Source: Cryptomeria japonica
Lineage: Eukaryota; Streptophyta; Pinopsida; Cupressales; Cupressaceae
DNA: 64,000 nucleotides
Assembly: GCF_030272615.1 (NCBI RefSeq)
Contig: NC_081409.1
Location: 18,356,260 to 18,420,259 of the forward strand
Direction: 5' to 3'
Every line of letters begins with the position of its first letter. Position 1 is the first letter of the stretch. A program made the position numbers and the translations under genes. This document shows, piece after piece, positions 57,664 to 64,000 of this stretch. The notes under the pieces were generated by a model. That model did not search any database and was not told the DNA's origin. It saw only the letters and a program-made list of their open reading frames with translations.

Positions 57664-59477
57664 TGATAGGGAGATACTCAAGAATTGGCTCAATTTGTGT
57701 GTTTGCAATCAATTTGGCTTGCAAGTTCCCTCAAAGGTAATTTTTGAAGGTTTTGTCACTTTTTTAGGTACTATTTATTTGATTTCTTTCCTTCTCTAAG
57801 CTTCATATCAACCCTAAGATCTTCCTACCATGTCAGTTCTTGTTTTCACTCAAACTTGCTCTCAAGTCTAAAAAAAATGAAACTTAGCTTCTTAGCTCCA
57901 AACACTAAGATCACTCACCAAGAGTTGTAGGAGGTTTAGGACATTGTATAACATCCTCTTAGGCTTAATTAAACTTGGTTTTATGGCCTTTCAATTTTTC
58001 TTCTTACCTGATTTGAGGAAAAGCTCGAAATAGGGCTACAAGAAAAGAGCCCTAATTAGCCCTCCAAAACTGCTAAAATGCTTATAACTCCACAAACTGC
58101 CAAAAAACCTCATGAAACCTTTGAATTTATGGATACCCTTTATAGAAATCTTTCAAATTTGTGCTATGAGGAGGTCCGAAAGGACCGTACAACTGTTGTC
58201 CTCTAAATGTGCCTAAAAATAAGGGTTTTCAAGGGTTTTGACTCTTCAAACTCCTTATCACCATTCCAAACTCTTCTTCAGACCACCAAATCTTTTTAGA
58301 AGGTCTTTAACATCATTATTAAGCCTTAAAACTTCCTTCCCTACAAGCATAAAGACAAACACTTGATGTGCAACCAAGTTTCAAGAGGAAAAGTGCTCAA
58401 AAACCATTGTATTTCAATACTTTGGCTACTCAAAATGCATTTCTCAACTAATTATTCATTAGAACACTCTTCTATATGGCTTGCAAGCTCTGATAAAACT
58501 TCATTGCACCTTGGGAAACCAAAATAAGGTTCACTTGGTGTGGGTTTGTAGAACAACTTTGTTTTCACCATGAAAGTTCACTAGCCGGGCTATGGGAGCT
58601 CGCCTAGTTAGCAATAAAAACCACTTTCTTTGCCATTGCCAATGAAAAAAAACTTGTATGTACAAGAAGGATATGTAAATAAACTTGAATCTCAGAGGCC
58701 ATGGAGAAAGAGCCAAATAAAATAAAGTTGCTTCCATTATTGAAGCCAAACCCTTACTCAACCGAGAATAGGGCAAAAATAAAATAATTTTGCTACAATG
58801 CTAAAACTCCACACCAGCACACAAACCCAGGTGAGAAAGATTTAACACAACATGGCACAATTTCCCAAATGAAAACAGTACAACCAAATGCTCAGGAAGT
58901 ATGGACTGTTATACCATTTGGAACAAAAAAGTGTAAGAAAAATGACAAAATCTTGAGTTTTTGTATTGAAATCTTCTTTTCTTTGAATGCCAACCTGATA
59001 CAAAGTTGTGTGAGGCTTTAAATAGACACTCACCACCCAAATCATGCCCAATTATGAACCAATAACCACCTTTTGCCTTATTTTACAAATTTTCCAAAAA
59101 TTGTATGTTGCTTGACAACTTTGACAATTTTTAGTACAATGAGCATTTTTGACTTGTGAGCCAAATAGACTTAACTCCACCATGTGAAATGGTTTACTAT
59201 AACCACACAAACATATTTCAATTCCTAACAAGGATTTATAAGGCGTTTTGACCATTTTTCCACATTTTGCCCATTCTAGGCTTACAAAGCATAAAATGTC
59301 AAAAATAGATCAAAAACTCAACAAACAACAAAACCAAGACACAAAGGACACTTAAACACACTAAACACACCCTTTGGACATACAAAAAGTCCATTATTCA
59401 ATTGAGACCAACATAGTCCATTTCAAACCAAAATTTGATGAAGTACTCCATGAGCTTCACTAGGTGCTCCTGCACCA
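57664..59477 (-). repeat. 5' LTR of the chromovirus
   Basis: Same ends as the 3' LTR (TGGTGCAGGAGCACC to CTCCCTATCA on the minus strand). Confidence 0.93.
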
Positions 59478-59482
59478 ATTGA

Positions 59483-59749
59483 GTTCTCTTCGGCTAGCTG
59501 ATTTGTGGTCTTGTGTTTTGTTTTTGTCATGTGTCTTTTGTGCTTTTTCTTGTTCTTTTTGTCTTGTGTGCTCTTGCATATGTTTGAGTGAGTTAAGATC
59601 CTAAGATTGGGGGCTTTTTTCCCTCAAGATTAGTAATTTTCTATACTCCTTGTGGTATTGCTTTGCATATCTCATCTTCATCTCTCTCTTTCTTCTACTT
59701 TACCGACAATATTGGCATAAGCCATACTCCTGCTAAAGTGGGGGCTAAA
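59483..59749 (+). other. 3' interior and polypurine tract of the gag-only element
   Basis: T-rich, non-coding. AAAGTGGGGGCTAAA at 59735-59749 abuts the right LTR and fits a polypurine tract. Confidence 0.65.
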
Positions 59750-60981
59750 TGTAGCGTCATAAAATTATGACCCTAGCAATTTTGACCACGTTTTAGGTCC
59801 TCACCCTAGTGACTACATCTTCCTACTAAATTGGGACCCCTCTCTACATCATTCTTCCAAATCTCCTCCTGCTTTAGCCCTTGTGCCACCTTGTGATCCT
59901 GTCCAAGCCCCAAAATAGGACAGGTTTTCCCCCCTTAGGATAGGGGCATGGCATCCTTGTCCCGCTTGGACAAGGGTGTGGCGCCTTTGTCCTCCCTCTT
60001 TTGGTGGCCCTAAAATGGTTCCATCTGATCCTTGGACATAATTTGCTATTTGGGATTTAATTTCTCCTATGTCGACCTTTGGTGAGATAAAAATTAACCC
60101 TCTTAGGAAAGTATATAAGGGGATCTAGTCCTCTCATTTGTATAAGCTAAAATTAGGTAAACAAGTAGAAGGTCTCCATTATTGTCATCAAGCGTTCAAG
60201 TCTTTAAGCATTCATCAAGCCTTCTTCCTCTTCATATATTTTCTTCACTCACCCATTGGAGAAACATTAAAACATTCATTTGTAAGAATGTGTGTGTGTT
60301 AGGGTTTTGTCACATTACATGTCATTTCATGCAACACTTGCGATTATATTCAAGAAGCAAAACAACCATCATCAATAAATTGCAGATCTACAAGGTATAC
60401 ATTTCCATTATTCACATTTAAGTATTTGCAATTACTTTCTTTTAAGGTTGACTCCTCAACTGGGGTTTGACTAAATAAAACCCCTATCCACAATCCTTCT
60501 TATCTTCTTTTCTATGTGCAGGTTGCAGGTGTGCGACAGTAATTGCAGATTTAGGCTTCATTTGCAAAGACGGAAAAACCCTTTTTGACTCACAAATTTT
60601 TCAGAGGACCATGCATAACTTACACACAGTCCTGACGAATTTTCTCCAAATTTGTAGTACATATATGTATCAGTCTAAACATCTCAGATCCAAAGTTACA
60701 ACACGATCCTGAATTGGTAGCTCCTTATTTTATCTATTTTCTCTTCCTTTTTAGCATGGTCAACAAGTCAACATATCTATTTACAAAAGAGGGCAAATTA
60801 AATTCCAACACTTGCAATCCACTTAGCATTCATATCCTTATTTCCCTAAGATTTGGTTCTAGTGGATTCAACCCCTCTTTAGAATGTAAAGTGAATTTTT
60901 GCATCAAGTGAAAATCATCCTAGTGGTTTCCTTTCTCTCTCCTAGGTGGGGAACCACTAGGATCCAATTTTTCACTTTACA
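59750..60981 (+). repeat. 3' LTR of the gag-only element
   Basis: Starts TGTAGCGTCATAAAATTATG and ends TTCACTTTACA; TATATAAGG at 60112-60120. About one position in ten differs from the left LTR in the first 150 bases by eye. Confidence 0.85.
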
Positions 60982-62400
60982 TGCTCAACCTTATGCCAAT
61001 CAGCCTCCATAAAAATATCATAGAGGGACTGAAGACGTGAATTTCGAGTGAGAATAGGAGGATTACCATCCCAAGAATCCAACTAATAAAGAGCCTCAGA
61101 CCCTGAATGATAAATCCAAAAAATGCTAGCCTTAACCAATTGAGCCCCCAATTTTAGAGTATACCAAATCATAGAACCCCTTCCCTCCAAAGGATAGCTA
61201 GGAATATCCAAAGGATTAACCCCTTTAAGATACTTGTGAGTAAGAATCTGAGCCCAAATATGATGTTGACTAGTACACCAGTGCCAATAAAGTTTGACAA
61301 CTAAAACTTGCCCATTCAAAATAGTAAAATGAAGACCATGGCTCCAATTCTTCCTTGGCCTACACAGATTATTACTTAACTAAGATCTATTTTACATTAT
61401 GTAAATTACCACTCCAAAGAAATTATCGAGAGAGGGCATCAAATTCCTTGAGGAAATACATAGGAGTCGCTTGAACAAAACACCTATAAATAGGAAGAGC
61501 TCAAATGAAAGATTGAAGAAGAGTAACTCTACCAGCAATGGATAACCAACGATGGGTCCAGTGAGCAATCTTAAGACGCAACTTGTCAAGCAGCTGCTGT
61601 CAAGAAGCTCTAAGTTGCCTACCAACAATAAGAGGAATACCCAAATAAATAAAGGGAAGAGACCCATTATGAAACCGCAAAATGCTGGCAATCCTGTTCT
61701 AAATAGCTTCAAGAGTATTCAAAAATAAAATTGAAGACTTAAGTTCATTGATCTTCTAGCCCAAAGCAACAAGATAAATATCCTAGGTTTGCCTAAAGGA
61801 GAGAGCTTCTTGAAGACGAGTCATCCCCATAAGAGCAATATCATCAACAAATTGAAGATGTGAAAGAATTGGCAATCCATTATCCCACCTCCAACCATGA
61901 ATAACACCCTGGGAAACCTGAGATTTAATGAATCTGCCCAAGCCCTCATCTCTAATAATAAACATATAGGGGGAAAGAGGGTCACCTTGGCGAAGGTCCC
62001 TAGACTCCAAAGAGTTGAGAAGGTTCCCCATTCACAATAACAAAGAAAGAAGAAGTGGTAACACAACTCAAAGTCCAACAAACCCATTATGAACTAAAGC
62101 CAAAAGCTAAAAGGACTTTTTGTAGAAAATGTCACTAACTCTATCACAAGCTTTGGCCATATCCAACTTTATGAACATAGACTTCTCCTTGGACATTGCC
62201 ATAGAGTGAATGGCTTCAAAGGCCATCACAACCCCATCTAAAATTTGTCTGCTGGCCACAAAACCCCCTTGCTCTTCTGAGATAAAAAAGGGAGGCAACT
62301 TTGAGTCTTTCTGCAATAAATGTAGTAATGACTTTGTAAACAACATTACAAAGAGCAATAGGCTGAAAGTGTTGCGAAAATGGCGTCTCAACCTTTCATT
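60982..62400 (-). pseudogene. LINE copy D, reverse transcriptase part
   Basis: From right to left: ALCNVVYKVITTFIAERLK, then EEQGGFVASRQILDGVVMAF and SMFIKLDMAKACDRV, LRQGDPLSPYMFI and QFVDDIALMG (FVDD at 61840-61851). The thumb/connection region follows, and finally WAQILTHKYLKGVNPL and NPPILTRNSRLQSLYDIFME. Frameshifts near 62100-62330 and several stops make it inactive. FVDD in place of FADD is within the range seen in LINE RTs. Confidence 0.82.
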
Positions 62401-63068
62401 TACATGTATTTATAGTAAGTTTTTATTTGAGCATAAAATGCTCAGAAAATCTCCTCGAAGCTTCTGGTTGGCTAGATAAGCATTCTGATAAAGTTACGTC
62501 ACAATATCACAGCTAGTTTTGAAGATATTAAATTTTCCATTTTGGAGGGGTCCAATGAAAGGTTTAAATCTAATTTTGAGGAATTTAGAGGCCCCTAAAT
62601 TCCTTGAAAATTGGATGTAAATGGCATAGCATTTATGAGGCAATAGAGCACTTCGCGAGATTTCTGACGCTTCAAACGATTTGTCAATCGAATACACTAT
62701 TCTCAATTTATGGCATTTGGAAATTTGTACTCCTGAAATAGGAAATATAAAATACATCGAAGACATAAATGAGTTGTAAAAAGGGAGGGACATGTCATAG
62801 GGCATTTAGAAGGGAGATAAGGTTGGCTAAACCTTATTGGGTGGTTTTAGCCCATGGTTTTTTAATACTGTTTGATAGTTTCTTGTTTTGTATCTCCTAT
62901 ATATGAGGTGCATGAGATAGAGGTTGTATGTAAGAGTCTTATAGATATTGAGTTACCTCCAAATCTCTGACTAGTTCTACTCCTGCTAATAGCTTTCTCT
63001 TAAAGTATATTGTAATCTATGTTTTATTGTTGAATAATATATTGGCCAACTTTTGGAGTGTGGGGTTT
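62401..63068. other. Unassigned DNA, possibly an LTR remnant
   Basis: A TATATATGAGG box (about 62900) in moderately T-rich sequence, followed by text that could be a leader, suggests an LTR, but no paired ends or target duplication were found. The 103-codon minus-strand frame at 62494-62805 resembles no family known to me. Confidence 0.35.
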
Positions 63069-64000
63069 TGTTAGGATAACCAGTGAACAACTGAGAGGGG
63101 GGGGGGTTGAATTAGTTGTTAACAGATTATAACTTTTAATTCACAATATAACCTTAAACAAATCAAGTACCGATAGAGCACAAATAGATGTCGGTAGAAA
63201 CATATACTGGTAAACAATACAACTTAGCAATTAACCAAATAATCAATGCAAAGCAACCATACCACATAACACCATGATTTGTACGTGGAAAACCTGGAAA
63301 GGGAAAAACCATAGTGGGAAACCTACCCACAATTAGATGATACTTCTGTAGAAAGTATGTGTTACAATGAGGGGCCTACACTTACAGGAAGGCACACTAC
63401 CTAGAGCGTACTACTCATTACAAAAGAGTCTCACTGAATACAGAGAGGTTACAACCTTCTCAAGATAAATGGACAACAATCCAATAAGGTGAACTGCTAG
63501 AAATAACATCTACTATGCCTGATTACAGTCTCAGTTAAGCTCTATGCCAGAGGACTAAATTCTCTTCTGAATCCAATCCGATCACCAATGATTGATCATC
63601 TCCTTTTCCTAAGTGATATTACAATATTCACACATTATATTCCTTGACCATGACCTTTCCTATAACCATGATACTTTACAAAGAGTTTTACCTCTTATTT
63701 ATACAAACCCTAAGGCCTAAACCAATTAGGTCGTCCACCCAAAAATATTACAATAATATCATTACATAATTCTTTTTTACAATGATATGTCATGTCGGTT
63801 TAAGACCAAAATAATAATAGCAAATACATAAACCATCTCGAAACATCTAGGTAACGTGTAGAGTACACACTAGCATGATATCGGTCCATAACCTAGATAG
63901 GTACTAGAACTATTTTGGGTCCACCACACCAAAGCAACATCTTCTAGCAATTGAAACACGATCAACGAACATCTTCAACAATATCAAGAAGCTACACCAA
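63069..64000 (-). repeat. Partial LTR of the family at 49887-50951, opposite orientation, cut by the window edge
   Basis: Its minus-strand reading ends GGTTATCCTAACA at 63069, preceded by the C-run and CTCTCAGTTG, and contains TTTCCCACTATGGTTTTTCCC and TTTCCACGTACAAA at positions equivalent to the copy at 49887. The adjoining sequence to the left shows no primer site, so this is a 3' LTR or a solo LTR. The 5' end lies just beyond the window. Confidence 0.85.

Larger units (their letters stand above)
51101..59477 (-). mobile_element. Complete Ty3/Gypsy chromovirus (8.4 kb), inactive
   Basis: Perfect 5-bp target-site duplication ATTGA (51096-51100 and 59478-59482). It has LTRs of 1801 and 1814 bp, an initiator-Met primer site, a polypurine tract, and a gag-pol frame in the order gag, zinc knuckle, protease, RT, RNase H, integrase, chromodomain. 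The integrase-after-RNase H order and the terminal chromodomain define a chromovirus. The LTRs differ at 8 of the first 200 aligned positions by eye, so it is younger than the element it sits in. The coding frame has several stops and two frameshifts. Confidence 0.95.
44540..60981 (+). mobile_element. Gag-only LTR retrotransposon (TR-GAG-like), with nested insertions
   Basis: Related LTRs of about 1.2 kb bound it, both starting TGTA and ending CACTTTACA. A primer-site-like TGGTGAACCCGATGTC follows the left LTR and AAAGTGGGGGCTAAA precedes the right LTR. The remaining interior holds a degraded gag-like gene and a 66-bp tandem array but no pol. A solo LTR and a complete chromovirus are nested inside; without them it is about 7 kb. 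The LTRs differ visibly more than those of the chromovirus, fitting greater age. The flanks (AATGA, TGCTC) are not a matching duplication, although the host LINE frame continues across. Confidence 0.8.
43265..62400 (-). mobile_element. Minus-strand LINE (copy D) split by a 16.4-kb LTR element insertion
   Basis: The right part (60982-62400) carries reverse transcriptase and the left part (43265-44539) carries the zinc finger and RNase H, in the correct 5'-to-3' order on the minus strand. At the break the right part ends in WHKVEH and the left part resumes with HYKVACTFGKVVGY, within one codon and in the same frame. The two pieces are therefore one LINE opened by the LTR element at 44540-60981. 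The N-terminal half (ORF1, endonuclease) is absent, so the LINE was 5'-truncated. Confidence 0.8.

Noticed and set aside
1-64000. tRNA, rRNA or other RNA genes
   Set aside because: No cloverleaf with A/B boxes or rRNA segment was recognised by eye; a covariance-model scan was not possible, so small RNA genes could be missed.

Overview
This window looks like nuclear DNA of a land plant with a very large, transposon-filled genome. A gymnosperm (conifer) is most likely. The sequence is AT-rich and has almost no host coding sequence. It is packed with plant-type Copia, chromovirus (Gypsy) and L1-type LINE elements, nearly all decayed. Identification is by eye from translated motifs, splice signals and repeat boundaries; no database was searched.

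One host gene is visible: EFG1, encoding an rRNA-processing protein of 18S/40S biogenesis, on the minus strand. Exon 1 lies at 35186-35338, exon 2 at 4791-4920 and exon 3 at 4425-4570. All have canonical GT/AG splice sites and matching phases. Intron 1 is about 30.3 kb and holds most of the left half of the window: a 6.9-kb full-length LINE (27125-33997), a 5'-truncated LINE (24221-26679), a small non-coding LTR element (20494-22446), solo LTRs (8515-9142, 22868-23795), other LTR remnants and a degenerate minisatellite beside exon 1. Intron 3 runs off the left edge and contains the 3' half of a Copia element (1-3024). The last exon or exons lie outside the window.

Upstream of EFG1 (right of 35338) are a LINE with a 13-bp target-site duplication (36252-39486) interrupted by a solo LTR (37279-38730), then about 4 kb of unassigned DNA. 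A nested cluster follows. A minus-strand LINE (43265-62400) is split by a gag-only LTR element (44540-60981). That element is itself split by a solo LTR (49887-50951, duplication GTTCT) and by a complete chromovirus with chromodomain (51101-59477, duplication ATTGA). A partial LTR of the same family as 49887-50951 occupies the right edge in the opposite orientation.

The most unusual points are the 30-kb EFG1 intron; a three-ORF LINE whose third, acidic ORF follows RNase H, with further coding-like sequence after RNase H in the other two LINE tails that include that region; and a gag-only element carrying a 66-bp tandem array that is open antisense as a 22-residue basic repeat. The nonsense and catalytic-site mutations in these elements are mostly explained by C-to-T or G-to-A change, as expected for methylated, silenced transposons.
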